The translations under genes were made by a program, and so were the position numbers. Below are positions 18,315 to 26,844 of a stretch of DNA of 35,217 nt, piece after piece. The DNA comes from Opitutales bacterium (GTDB taxonomy: Bacteria; Verrucomicrobiota; Verrucomicrobiia; Opitutales; Oceanipulchritudinaceae), in NCBI GenBank assembly GCA_020831485.1, contig JAFIGG010000134.1, positions 1 through 35,217 on the forward strand. The letters are read 5' to 3'. A model generated the notes under the pieces. The model was not told where the DNA came from and made no database searches. It worked only from the letters and a program-made list of their open reading frames with translations. Within the stretch, counting starts at the first letter, position 1. Each line of letters starts with the position of its first letter.

Positions 18315-19187
18315 TCAAGGCTCTGATGAACGGCGGAGCGTTCCTTCAAACAAATCCGAGTCCCATGCAGTAGCGATTCGCAGTTCATCGAAAACAATGC
18401 CATTCTCGGCAGTTCCTCCCTCGAATCGCTTAAAGACCAGATAGTTGATATCGAGGTTACGCACAACCCTCTGGAAGATAGGTTGATTATTCTCCTCGGC
18501 TGACAGATCGTCTGGGTTCAGCCACATTGTGAATCGACTGCCAGCCTCACTCAATTCAAATTTGATGACCAGAAGATTTGTCTGGTCACTTGAAGGAATC
18601 GTGTTCGGGCTGTTCGAGAAAGCCCCAAAAGGCGTGATTCTACCTCGCTGAATACTGTTGAAATCCAACCCCACTCCATTGCGACTCGAGTCGGCAATCC
18701 GGCTCAACTCGAATCTCCCCTCAGCCGTGGGATCACTGAGCTGGAATAACATGCTGAGATACAACACGCGAACCCCTTCTCCGCGAAAGACATTGTCAAA
18801 CCGACGATACGACATGCCTTCTGCCCACCGCCGCGCAACTGCATTTCCCGTGCTGACAACCCCAGGATACTCAAGCGAAGGTATCGGAGCCACGGCCAGC
18901 GGCGCACCGAAATCCCAAGGAGCTTTTTCATGTTGCCAGCTGCCAGTAAAACCCGGGATGTTTGGGTTCTGCCCTTCAGTCAATCGATACCGCCCTTCGG
19001 TATCCGCACCGGGATTCGCAACATACTCACCTTTCGAGAGGTCTTCTCCCGCAACAAAGCCATCGTAATACACCAGCGAGGCAAGCGCCAAGGAATTGAA
19101 AGCCGAAAAAAGGACCAACGCAATAAAGGCTCGAAAAAGGATGGAAATATTTAAAAATGGATTTTTCTGCATGACATTTTCTTTCAT
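18315..19187 (-). CDS. Secreted paralogue of the PEP-CTERM protein, lacking the PEP-CTERM tail
   Basis: About 290 residues with a signal peptide (NISILFRAFIALVLFSAF, cleaved near LALAS). The body is homologous to the protein at 13864: YYDGFVAGEDLSKGEYVA, IPSLEYPGVVSTGNAVARR and GIVFDELRIATAWDS align by eye. The start is at 19187 (MKENV) or 19172 (MQKNP). The open frame extends to 19367 but upstream residues look non-coding. It ends EGTLRRSSEP where the paralogue continues into IPEPATYG, so it has no visible surface anchor. Its stop is about 20 bp from the likely right end of the IS3 relic, which may have removed the tail. Function is unknown. Confidence 0.8.
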   Translation of the reverse strand: MKENVMQKNPFLNISILFRAFIALVLFSAFNSLALASLVYYDGFVAGEDLSKGEYVANPGADTEGRYRLTEGQNPNIPGFTGSWQHEKAPWDFGAPLAVAPIPSLEYPGVVSTGNAVARRWAEGMSYRRFDNVFRGEGVRVLYLSMLFQLSDPTAEGRFELSRIADSSRNGVGLDFNSIQRGRITPFGAFSNSPNTIPSSDQTNLLVIKFELSEAGSRFTMWLNPDDLSAEENNQPIFQRVVRNLDINYLVFKRFEGGTAENGIVFDELRIATAWDSDLFEGTLRRSSEP

Positions 19188-19284
19188 TGTTTCGCTAGTT
19201 ACGTTAACCGGACATGTTGGACAAACGTTGCGATCCAACTGGATGCCCCCGTCCGGCAGGTACTTCAGGGTTAAAACAGAATTA

Positions 19285-19328
19285 TTTTCCTGCAAAACTT
19301 TTGGAAAGTAAAGCTTTATTCCTGCAAA
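19285..19328. promoter_or_regulatory. Candidate operator pair upstream of the PEP-CTERM paralogue
   Basis: TTTTCCTGCAAAAC at 19285-19298 closely matches TTTTCCTGAAAAC found upstream of the gene at 25422. The ten bases TTCCTGCAAA occur twice, at 19287-19296 and 19319-19328, 32 bp apart, about three helical turns. It lies 98-141 bp upstream of the start at 19187. The role is inferred from repetition and position. Confidence 0.35.
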
Positions 19329-19406
19329 TTGCCTTATTTTTCCGCATTTCCAGAATATAGCGAGCAATCAGGCTACTGCCCTTAAAAATGCATCCGACAG
19401 GGATAA

Positions 19407-20474
19407 TCAGCAACTCTCTGCAGGAACAATAGACGGGACGACCCGAACCATCTCATATGGGAGCGAATCGCGCACCTCGAGCCGCCTTATCAACATCTCA
19501 ACAGCACGACGGCCAATATGTTCGGCCTGAATGTCTATAACCGCAGATGGCTGCGGGACAAGTGAGTCCAAATAAGGACGCTCATTGTTGCAACTGATAA
19601 TAAATACGTCTCGGTTAATTTCCAAACCAAGCTCCGCCAGTTCGGCATATAGTGCGGGAGTGACAATGTCGGCCAGGGAAAAAATCCCGATTGGCCGCTT
19701 CCCACAACCGCTCAGCGCTGGCGACAAGTGCTTGGAGATAACCGACCGATTGACCTGATGCATTCGATTGCCTCCCCTAACTATATCCGCAAGCTGCAAT
19801 TCGACCAAAGGAAGACCGCTTGCTTGAAGACTTCTGCGAAAAGAAACCGTTCGGTGCGTGTAAACATCCTGGTCACCTCCAATCGCGATAAAAAACTCAC
19901 AGCCCTTTTCTTTCAGAAACCCTGCCGCGCAAGCACCAGCAACATGGCCATCGGGAACTACCCTGTCACAAGGAAGGCATTCATGCAGCCCCATAAAGGC
20001 CACAACCGGATACTTAGATACGGCATCGGGTAGCTGATCCCGAATATTTGTCTTTAACACCAGATACCCATCTGCGCTCTTTTCCTCAAGAATCTTCATA
20101 AGGTCATCCGCGCTATTAGCAGCCACAATAGCCCTCTTCAAACCATACTGCCCCAGTCGCTCATCAATCCCATGGAGCGCATAGGAATAAATCGGCGCAT
20201 AATTGGTTATCCACAGCGAATCATAAGGGCCAAAAATGACAACCTTAACCAGCTTGTGCTTTAGGTTATGAAGCGAATCTTTCCGAACGCCCTTTCGCTT
20301 TCCACGCGGCTCCGGTCGATAATCCATTTCCTCAATCACCTTTTCAACTTTCTTCCTAAGCTCCTCAGAAACAAGCGGCGAAGAGTTGACAACGCGGGAA
20401 ACTGTACTGACAGCTACGCCGGCCCTCTTTGCGACATCCGTCAATGAACAAACTTTCTTGCTTATCTTTGTCAT
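19407..20474 (-). CDS. LacI-family transcriptional regulator
   Basis: A 355-residue DNA-binding sugar sensor. The N-terminal helix-turn-helix 'LTDVAKRAGVAVSTVSRVVN' (about 10-29) is followed by the hinge helix (VSEELRKKVEKVIEEMDYRP) and a periplasmic-binding-protein-like sensor with SADGYLVLKTN, DRVVPDG, GIFSLADIVTPALYAEL and IISCNNERPYLDSLVPQPS, the last being the effector/dimer region typical of the family. It is cytoplasmic and probably releases DNA, or binds it, in response to a sugar. A CCTGAAAACTT motif lies about 20 bp upstream of its ATG, so autoregulation is possible. It is flanked on the same strand by the PEP-CTERM paralogue and the phosphatase genes. The effector is unknown. Confidence 0.93.
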   Translation of the reverse strand: MTKISKKVCSLTDVAKRAGVAVSTVSRVVNSSPLVSEELRKKVEKVIEEMDYRPEPRGKRKGVRKDSLHNLKHKLVKVVIFGPYDSLWITNYAPIYSYALHGIDERLGQYGLKRAIVAANSADDLMKILEEKSADGYLVLKTNIRDQLPDAVSKYPVVAFMGLHECLPCDRVVPDGHVAGACAAGFLKEKGCEFFIAIGGDQDVYTHRTVSFRRSLQASGLPLVELQLADIVRGGNRMHQVNRSVISKHLSPALSGCGKRPIGIFSLADIVTPALYAELAELGLEINRDVFIISCNNERPYLDSLVPQPSAVIDIQAEHIGRRAVEMLIRRLEVRDSLPYEMVRVVPSIVPAESC

Positions 20475-20484
20475 TTTTATAATT

Positions 20485-20503
20485 GAAAATTACCTGAAAA
20501 CTT
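20485..20503. promoter_or_regulatory. Candidate operator in front of the LacI gene
   Basis: GAAAATTACCTGAAAACTT spans 20485-20503, 11-29 bp upstream of the LacI ATG at 20474. Its CCTGAAAACT part is identical to part of the site at 25462-25475. This position would suit autorepression. Confidence 0.35.
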
Positions 20504-20719
20504 GGATTATTCTCATTGGAACCATGACAGGCAAGCCCAATTGAGAGAAAATAGGCACCCGACCACAGGGGGGGACCGGTTTTCTCGCTCTTTCTACAAC
20601 CCGTCCGCGGCAACGAACACAGCTATCGCCCGTTGCGGTCTTTTCAGGCGGCATTCGCCCTCAGATTGTATGCACTGGATGCTCTACATCCTAAAAACCG
20701 TCCTGATTCACTCTATAAA

Positions 20720-21802
20720 TTACTGTCCTGATGGGGTGCTGCGAACGCGCCACTGCATAAAACGCGTGTTGGGCGGTCCTTCAGAAACCGACTCACGTAC
20801 CTTTATTTTGGAAGAACTGTTTTCCAGAAGCCTCATGCCCTCACCTCTCTCCTCCCAATTGGACAAATCTATGGCCACCTCCACGACCCAATCCAGCCCT
20901 ATTGCCTCCGAATTACGGTAAATGGTGAAATCCAAATGTCTGCCGGCATCTCCTGGGTGGAAGGAAAGCTCAGGCAAGCGAACACCAAATGGACTGGACT
21001 CATCTTGAGATAAAGCAAAGCGCATTAAATCCGGCATACCGGTTTTGTCAGCGTTGACCTCGGGTTTTCCAGCCGCACTGACACCAAAGCGTTCGCGCCG
21101 CCACTGGGTATAGGCCAAATCGACCGGCCGATTCAGACTCAGTGAAAAATTATCCAAAAAGTATAGAAAATTGCTACTGGACCAAGAGCGCATCACAAAG
21201 CGCTGCAAGTGATCAACCGGGTTTTGAAACTCCTTGTCCCGTAAAGCGAAAACGGCCTGAGCTTGCTGCATTGAGGTGTCCCAGCGATAAACATTGAGAG
21301 ACGATCGTTTGTTGAGCACGTCCACATCGACCAGATCGAAGCGATACCAATGGCCGGAGGAAAAGGCATAGTCAGAATCATTCGCGGTGTCGCCGTCCCA
21401 ATAGCGTAAAAGTCGACTATCGCCCCTCACCTGCAACTCAGTTCCAACGGCGTCCGCCATATCCTCCAGAGTCCACCGAGGCTGACTCCCAAAGCTTTCC
21501 GTAAAAAAGTCCCACTTGACGCGATAGCCTGAGGCCCTGAGCAAGAAACCCGGATGGCCACCGGTCTTGTAAGACTGCCCGGCTTGATTATGGGTTACCG
21601 GGGTAAAATTGAATCTAAGATTACTCTGAGCGGTTGCGCCCTGAAATCGGCCAAACGCGATACTGTTGCTGCCGCAACCGGGCCACGGCGATGCTCTATA
21701 ATCGCTAATGATTGCACCAATATCTACATCGAAAGCGGTAACATACCAGCCACGCTCCAATGCCGGCGTTTCATTGATGTTGTTGCTCCAGGTTGAAATC
21801 GA
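20720..21802 (-). pseudogene. C-terminal half of the metallophosphatase gene, cut off by an in-frame TGA
   Basis: This frame continues directly, without a shift, from the TGA that ends the phosphatase at 21803: the codons after the stop read SISTWSNNINETPALERGWYV and stay open for 360 codons. There is no ATG or ribosome binding site near the beginning, only a TTG at 21760. The body (GWYVTAFDVDIG, HPGFLLRASGYRVKW, GHWYRFDLVDVDVL, NFLYFLDNFSLSL) looks like a LamG/jelly-roll carbohydrate-binding domain. It is followed by the Verrucomicrobiota-type module DLAYTQWRRERFGVSAAGKP and a beta-sandwich ending. It most likely encoded the C-terminal half of one roughly 1060-residue secreted protein. A nonsense mutation (CGA to TGA would restore Arg), a sequencing error or readthrough are all possible. 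Confidence 0.72.
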
Positions 21803-23905
21803 TCAAGGGGTGTCCCGCTGAAACGAATCACTAAACGGCGGGACGCAATGAATTCTTTTACCCATCGCATCTTTTTGCAATAAAACCGGTGGCTCGACAT
21901 GAGACGGGTCCAAGGGAAAAATAGGTTCAGCAAGAAGGGAGGATTGCCCGTCTTCACCAAATGAAACGGTTACCTTCCAAAAACTATTAACCGAAGCGGA
22001 TTCCTTGATAAACCAACGGTCAAGATTGGCCGCACGAGTGCCAAAACCATTCCCAATATAAGTCACGCCATTTTCATAGTCGATGGTTTCATTGCGGATT
22101 GGATAGGTTCTGCTGTGAAGGTGATCATGGCCGTTGATAACAAGATCGACCCCATATCCTTCGAATAGCGGCACCCAATGTGCTCTTATTTGACGTTCGT
22201 CGAATCCGTTCGGATCTCGGTTTGAAGGATAGGGGCTGACATGAAACTGAACAACGATCCATCGACTGTCTTGATTCGCCTCCAGAACCTCTTCCAACCA
22301 TTCAGTCTGCTCACCGGATATAGCCGCGCTATGCCCGGAATTCAACGTGATAATGGTTAAATTTGGACCATAGTTCATTACATAATATTTTTTTTGCTCC
22401 GGCAAAGGGAATCGGCTGTAAAAAAAAGGGGCGCCGTCATCATTACCGTCATGATTGCCCTCAGCAGGCACAATGGTAATACGCCTTCCGTCCGGCGCGA
22501 TCATAGTGGATTCTAGTTTATCCAAAAACGCATCGACAAATTGGTCCACCGGAGTGTCTACCAAGTTCTGGGCATCGGCATACCACAAGTCACCAACCAG
22601 CAATGTGAAGTCAGGACCTTCAGCAGCCACACTGCTTAGAAGCTGACGCTGTTGCGAGGATGGACTCAGGCTTAGGCGATGGGTGTCCGCAATTGCTGTG
22701 AAAACGATACTGGAGGGGTTATTCAAAACCGTTCGGAAGATAATCTCTTGCGGGTGAGTTGGATGCGGAATAACCACGCGATAGAGCGTATCAGGATTCA
22801 ATCCGGTCAATTCCACCGTATTAATCCAGCAACCAAATGAATCCAAAACCGGATCGGTAGCCAGCGAATCGAACTCCACCGACGCACCCGTGGCAGATGA
22901 ATAATCCGAATCTTCATTTTCTTCCTCCGGATAGAAGAATACCGTCGGCTCCTCAATCGCCTTGTCCGTTCTCCATGTGATAGTTTTGCTTGTCTGCGGC
23001 TTATTTTGCCAAGTCAAAATAACCTGTCTCGGTATGGTAAGGTCCGCGGCATCCTTAAGCCGAACTTTTGCCCTCTGCTGAATTTGATCATTCGATTCAA
23101 GAGTTGCGGCAATTTTCACCTCTGTACCGGGTGATACTCCGCTTTCCACTAGCAGCAATCCGGTTTCATAACAGATACTGAGACCGTCAGGGGCGTTGTC
23201 CTCCAGGGTCCATCTTACCTGTTCATCCTCTGTTCCATATTGGTTGCCCCCCTGATTTATCACTCGGGCCCTTAATTGAACCTCATCGGGGATGCCGATA
23301 GCGTCCGGTAACAGCAAGTCAATACCCACCCCCGCTACATCCTCTCCCGTATCCATAATCACGACATCATCAACGTAGAAATCTGATAATCCTTGACTCC
23401 TGATTGTTAACTGGTGCTGACCGTTTTCCTGGGTAACCAAGGGGGCCGAAACCATCTTCCACCCTTCATCAATATTGAAAACATCAGAAACATGCACCAT
23501 CGTCCGAGACGATGGTGCAGTCACGCTCAAAATTATGGTCTCATTATCCTCTGTCGATCTAAACCGCGCCGAAACCTGGTAGACCTTTCCTGATGGGAGG
23601 TTCAGGCGCTGCCGCGCATTATTCCAGACCTGCTCCTTGTTTCGAAGCAAGCCGACCTTTTGGCCTGTTTCATCATCCAAAGCGGTGACAAAGATATCCG
23701 GCCTAGCTGATGGATTCGTCGTCCAGCCTACCGGTGTTTCCCCGATTTCACTGGATTCAAAATCCGAATTAATAACCAGATTTGTTTGTCCGGAAGCAGA
23801 AGTTACCCCGACAGCAAGAAAAGCACAGACAGTCGATATGAAATAGATAAATGGAGAATGTATCACTTTACGAATACCAACCAATCGGAGCGCAGGCCCA
23901 TCCAC
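21803..23905 (-). CDS. Secreted purple-acid-phosphatase-like metallophosphoesterase (upstream part of a split gene)
   Basis: A 700-residue exported metal-dependent phosphoesterase. Order: signal peptide (IYFISTVCAFLAVGVTSASG), a carbohydrate-binding-like sandwich at about 41-190 (NLVINSDFESSEIG), an Ig-like stretch, an FN3-like purple acid phosphatase N-domain at about 290-395, then the catalytic domain. Metal ligands are seen in ADTH (D407, H409), GDLWYAD (D439), GNHD (484-486), QFHVSP (H555) and NGHDHLHSR (H593, H595), so the active site is complete. The protein ends at an in-frame TGA with the downstream frame still open, so its C-terminal half is probably lost. It starts 26 bp after the gene at 23932-25422 and is probably co-transcribed with it. 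Substrate unknown; release of phosphate from organic matter is plausible. Confidence 0.85.
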   Translation of the reverse strand: MDGPALRLVGIRKVIHSPFIYFISTVCAFLAVGVTSASGQTNLVINSDFESSEIGETPVGWTTNPSARPDIFVTALDDETGQKVGLLRNKEQVWNNARQRLNLPSGKVYQVSARFRSTEDNETIILSVTAPSSRTMVHVSDVFNIDEGWKMVSAPLVTQENGQHQLTIRSQGLSDFYVDDVVIMDTGEDVAGVGIDLLLPDAIGIPDEVQLRARVINQGGNQYGTEDEQVRWTLEDNAPDGLSICYETGLLLVESGVSPGTEVKIAATLESNDQIQQRAKVRLKDAADLTIPRQVILTWQNKPQTSKTITWRTDKAIEEPTVFFYPEEENEDSDYSSATGASVEFDSLATDPVLDSFGCWINTVELTGLNPDTLYRVVIPHPTHPQEIIFRTVLNNPSSIVFTAIADTHRLSLSPSSQQRQLLSSVAAEGPDFTLLVGDLWYADAQNLVDTPVDQFVDAFLDKLESTMIAPDGRRITIVPAEGNHDGNDDGAPFFYSRFPLPEQKKYYVMNYGPNLTIITLNSGHSAAISGEQTEWLEEVLEANQDSRWIVVQFHVSPYPSNRDPNGFDERQIRAHWVPLFEGYGVDLVINGHDHLHSRTYPIRNETIDYENGVTYIGNGFGTRAANLDRWFIKESASVNSFWKVTVSFGEDGQSSLLAEPIFPLDPSHVEPPVLLQKDAMGKRIHCVPPFSDSFQRDTP
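23493..23519. repeat. Perfect 12-bp hairpin inside the phosphatase coding region
   Basis: TGCACCATCGTC (23493-23504) and GACGATGGTGCA (23508-23519) are exact reverse complements around a CGA loop. In the message this encodes APSSRTMVH, so it is translated. Such a long perfect stem in coding DNA is unusual and could affect translation or mark an old palindromic insertion. Confidence 0.7.
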
Positions 23906-23931
23906 GGTATAACGGCGATAGGCCCCTCTCC

Positions 23932-25422
23932 CTACAGAGTCTGCCAGCTTTCACTGCTGTAATCCCAGAAATAGCCTGGAATATCCGACCGCAACCATAT
24001 CCAATTCTGCACTTCGGCACGAAAGAGGTAAATCCCCTCCGACGCACTACCGTGGGGGTACAAAAGCCAACCAAGCGAATTGGAATACAAATAATTGGGA
24101 TACAAGCCAACGTAAATGACGTTAAACATAGGTGAAACTCCAATAGAATCCGTGTAACCAGTTATGCTACCAAGCAGTTCATCCTCAGTCACCACTCCTG
24201 GCTCCAAAACTAAGCCATCAACTATTTGCTCTCCTGTCCTGCTGAGGACACCGGTCTGCAGATCAAAACTCCATTCCTCGTCACCGTCTGCGCGCGTCCA
24301 AACTTGCCCCGAGCCATCAGATTCGAAGCCCTCAACAGAAAAATCTGAGCCAAATTCGACTGTAAGGGAAGACTGATCGATCAACAACCATTCACCACCG
24401 GGATAATCCTCATCAACGAAATCAATAACAAAGCTGCCATCAGCATGTAGATGACTAAGCTCGGCCGATTGCCCGCGAATGGTATTACTTGACCCGTCAG
24501 CAGCCACGTAAAACGTGAATGAAGATGACTCTCCTAACTCTAAAAAGATTCCTTCAGCGCCTTCACCGACGATAGTGTCTCCAGAATGAAAGACGTTGCC
24601 GTCAAGACGAAGACGACCATAGGCAACCATGGAATCCACAGTCAACGTCCCCGGTCCGTAAATATCGCCAGTATCATCGCCGGAACCCGGAGCCATTATC
24701 GCCCGAGAACCATTGTCCGTTGCGGCACCACTGACCCTAAAGAATCCATCACCAATCATTTCAAGTCGAATCCGGTCATAGAGTTCATTGCTGAGACGAA
24801 TCACCCCACCATTCACAAGTTGGCCAGTAGCGCCTGGTCCACCCGACCACTGGGCGTTGGAGTGCGGATGAATAAAGCCGCCATCAGAGCGCCAAGTTCC
24901 ATTGAATGCCCAATTCGACCCCCTGAGCCACAAACGGTTATCCCCATGAGTATGCGAGATGACAGCTGAGCCCGCAACGTTGGCTCCAATACCACTTGAA
25001 GCCCAAAAATCCCAAACTTGGTCGCTTTCGCCCACATCAAGAATCAATTCGTCATTACTCTGAAAGCCGATCCGTCCCAAAGGATAATCGCTGCTTATTC
25101 CACCTTCCCCTAAATGAATCGTCGCCTCCTCACTGGGGCCAACGATGGCAACCCCTTCAGCGAGAATATTCAATCCCTCGAACTCCAACACAGCTCCCGT
25201 GGGCAGAAAATACTCTCCGGCATGCACAATTGTAGCGGTATCCGTCCTCCACGGCACTACTCCGCCCTCCCAGGTGAGCCCGAAATTCAAATTAAAACTG
25301 TCACCAGTTGTGTTTATAACCGAGCCTTGAATCGGCGAGAAAAAGACAACCGCAGACAACAGGGCCAAGCAACAAATCCTATTGGAAGAAAAAAGATTAC
25401 AAGAAGTGAAGATAGATTTCAT
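23932..25422 (-). CDS. Secreted beta-rich protein with a C-terminal Trp/Tyr-rich module
   Basis: A 496-residue protein of unknown function, exported by a signal peptide (CLALLSAVVFFSPIQG). The body is glycine- and beta-rich, with repeated phrases such as LTWEGGVVPWRTDTATIV, VLEFEGLNIL, GRLRLDGNVFHSGDTIVG and FLELGESSSFTFYV. These recall the beta-solenoid passenger repeats of autotransporter-like or PEP-CTERM-associated proteins. The C-terminus (about 445-496: LGWLLYP, NWIWLRSDIPGYFWDY, ESWQTL) is a Trp/Tyr-rich module seen at the end of many Verrucomicrobiota secreted proteins, of unproven but probably surface-attachment function. It precedes the phosphatase by 26 bp on the same strand. A TTTTCCTGAAAAC site lies 41 bp upstream of its ATG. 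Confidence 0.78.
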   Translation of the reverse strand: MKSIFTSCNLFSSNRICCLALLSAVVFFSPIQGSVINTTGDSFNLNFGLTWEGGVVPWRTDTATIVHAGEYFLPTGAVLEFEGLNILAEGVAIVGPSEEATIHLGEGGISSDYPLGRIGFQSNDELILDVGESDQVWDFWASSGIGANVAGSAVISHTHGDNRLWLRGSNWAFNGTWRSDGGFIHPHSNAQWSGGPGATGQLVNGGVIRLSNELYDRIRLEMIGDGFFRVSGAATDNGSRAIMAPGSGDDTGDIYGPGTLTVDSMVAYGRLRLDGNVFHSGDTIVGEGAEGIFLELGESSSFTFYVAADGSSNTIRGQSAELSHLHADGSFVIDFVDEDYPGGEWLLIDQSSLTVEFGSDFSVEGFESDGSGQVWTRADGDEEWSFDLQTGVLSRTGEQIVDGLVLEPGVVTEDELLGSITGYTDSIGVSPMFNVIYVGLYPNYLYSNSLGWLLYPHGSASEGIYLFRAEVQNWIWLRSDIPGYFWDYSSESWQTL

Positions 25423-25462
25423 CAGAAACTAAAGTTTGGGTTCATTTGACTAATTCGAGATA

Positions 25463-25475
25463 GTTTTCAGGAAAA
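25463..25475. promoter_or_regulatory. Candidate operator, TTTTCCTGAAAAC (minus strand)
   Basis: A palindrome with arms TTTTC and GAAAA around 2 bp, 41 bp upstream of the start at 25422. A second half-like copy, CCCTGAAAAC, lies at 25517-25526. Related sequences occur at 19285, 20485 and 13539. The LacI gene at 25617 is immediately upstream on the same strand. Regulatory role is inferred. Confidence 0.4.
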
Positions 25476-25616
25476 TATTTCTTTTTTGCAAGAATAAAAA
25501 CACTTTTTTCCGATTTGTTTTCAGGGCTGCGCAACTCCAACAAAGCTTATAAACAGAATAGCGTCGGCGGCTTAACCAAGCAAATACTTCGCGGAATCAC
25601 TCATTCATTCCTGGTG

Positions 25617-26657
25617 TTATTGAAAACCTTCACCGGAACCATCCTTAATCAAGCGAGGATCCACCAACACGACACTGAGAGGCTCGCTGGGATTCCGGCA
25701 GCGCCATAACAACAGATCAAGAGCGCGATCACCGATCGTATCCAAATTGAGATCAATCTCAGCAGGGCGCGGATCCATCCCCGCCAGATACGGCACCTCA
25801 TAATTGCAGGAAATCATCATAAAATCCTTACCCGCTTCGAGCGATCTGCGTCGCATACAGGGGTAAACAGCCGTCGCCATGAGGTCGGTCGGACAAAACA
25901 ACCCAAACGGCCTGCGCGCACGCGCAGACACCTTCTCTAATAAATCTGAAATGGCCGCATAATTGGGCTCAACCCGATTTCGACTCGAGAGAATCAGATT
26001 TTTACCTTGCTCAATGATTGCCTCAGCACCAGCACGCTCAGCCGCATTCCGAAACGCCCTCGCTCTCATGCGTTGAGCGCGGTGAACCGAATCGCAGATA
26101 CATGCAAAATCCTTTAACCCCAACGAATTCAAATATTCAAAGGCTTTAAAGCCTATTCGATCATTGTTCACACTCACAATATCCATATCAGCACAGTAAT
26201 CACCCAGCACTCCGACCTTGGGCAAGTGGCCCAGAGTGGAATACAACTCGGGCACCATTTCGTGCCGAACCACAATGACTCCATCGCCGCCATCTGACAA
26301 AACATCCGGCGGAACCTTGCCACCCGGCGGAACCCTGCACAAAACCATTGTCACCCCTTTCCTATAAGCAGCGTTGTTGATCGCAGTGATAAGATTGCTG
26401 TAGAGCGGGATTTGGAAATCGGGCAAGGTGCAGTTTCCGAATATCAAAGTAAACCGCTGCAATGCCTGATCCCCTACAGACTTAACACGCCTCCGACCCG
26501 GCCGGCGATCCAACGGGCGAGGCTTATAATTGGCTGCCTCCATTGCACGATTTACCTTCATCACCGTCGACGCAGATGCCTTGGGCTTCCCGTTAATCAC
26601 ATTGGAAACGGTTGCAACCGATACGCCGGCCAACTTCGCAACTTCTTCAATAGTCAT
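25617..26657 (-). CDS. LacI-family transcriptional regulator
   Basis: A 346-residue regulator whose helix-turn-helix starts at the very N-terminus: 'MTIEEVAKLAGVSVATVSNV', then INGKPKASASTVMKVNRAME as hinge. The sensor domain shows GDGVIVVRHEM, IVSVNNDRIGFKAFEYL, GLFCPTDLMATAVYPCM and MMISCNYEVPYLAGMDPRPAEI, close in layout to the LacI protein at 19407 (ISCNNERPYL). It is divergent from the GH141-like gene at 26845 across 187 bp, a classical arrangement for local control. Those 187 bp contain no clear copy of the CCTGAAAAC motif, so its operator is not identified. The ligand is unknown; fucose or a fuco-oligosaccharide would fit the neighbours. Confidence 0.93.
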   Translation of the reverse strand: MTIEEVAKLAGVSVATVSNVINGKPKASASTVMKVNRAMEAANYKPRPLDRRPGRRRVKSVGDQALQRFTLIFGNCTLPDFQIPLYSNLITAINNAAYRKGVTMVLCRVPPGGKVPPDVLSDGGDGVIVVRHEMVPELYSTLGHLPKVGVLGDYCADMDIVSVNNDRIGFKAFEYLNSLGLKDFACICDSVHRAQRMRARAFRNAAERAGAEAIIEQGKNLILSSRNRVEPNYAAISDLLEKVSARARRPFGLFCPTDLMATAVYPCMRRRSLEAGKDFMMISCNYEVPYLAGMDPRPAEIDLNLDTIGDRALDLLLWRCRNPSEPLSVVLVDPRLIKDGSGEGFQ

Positions 26658-26844
26658 TGCCCGGATTCAATAGACAATCATGCGTCTGTAAAGCATTTAA
26701 CCTCTAATTTTACCAACACATAAATCGACCTAAAGAGCTTATAAACTAAGCATAAACACTTTATCGTTGACCATAGTTTAACTTCTCTTTTTCACTTATT
26801 TTTATATTTACCTCTTTTTTTTACCACTTAAAAGTAAAACAACC

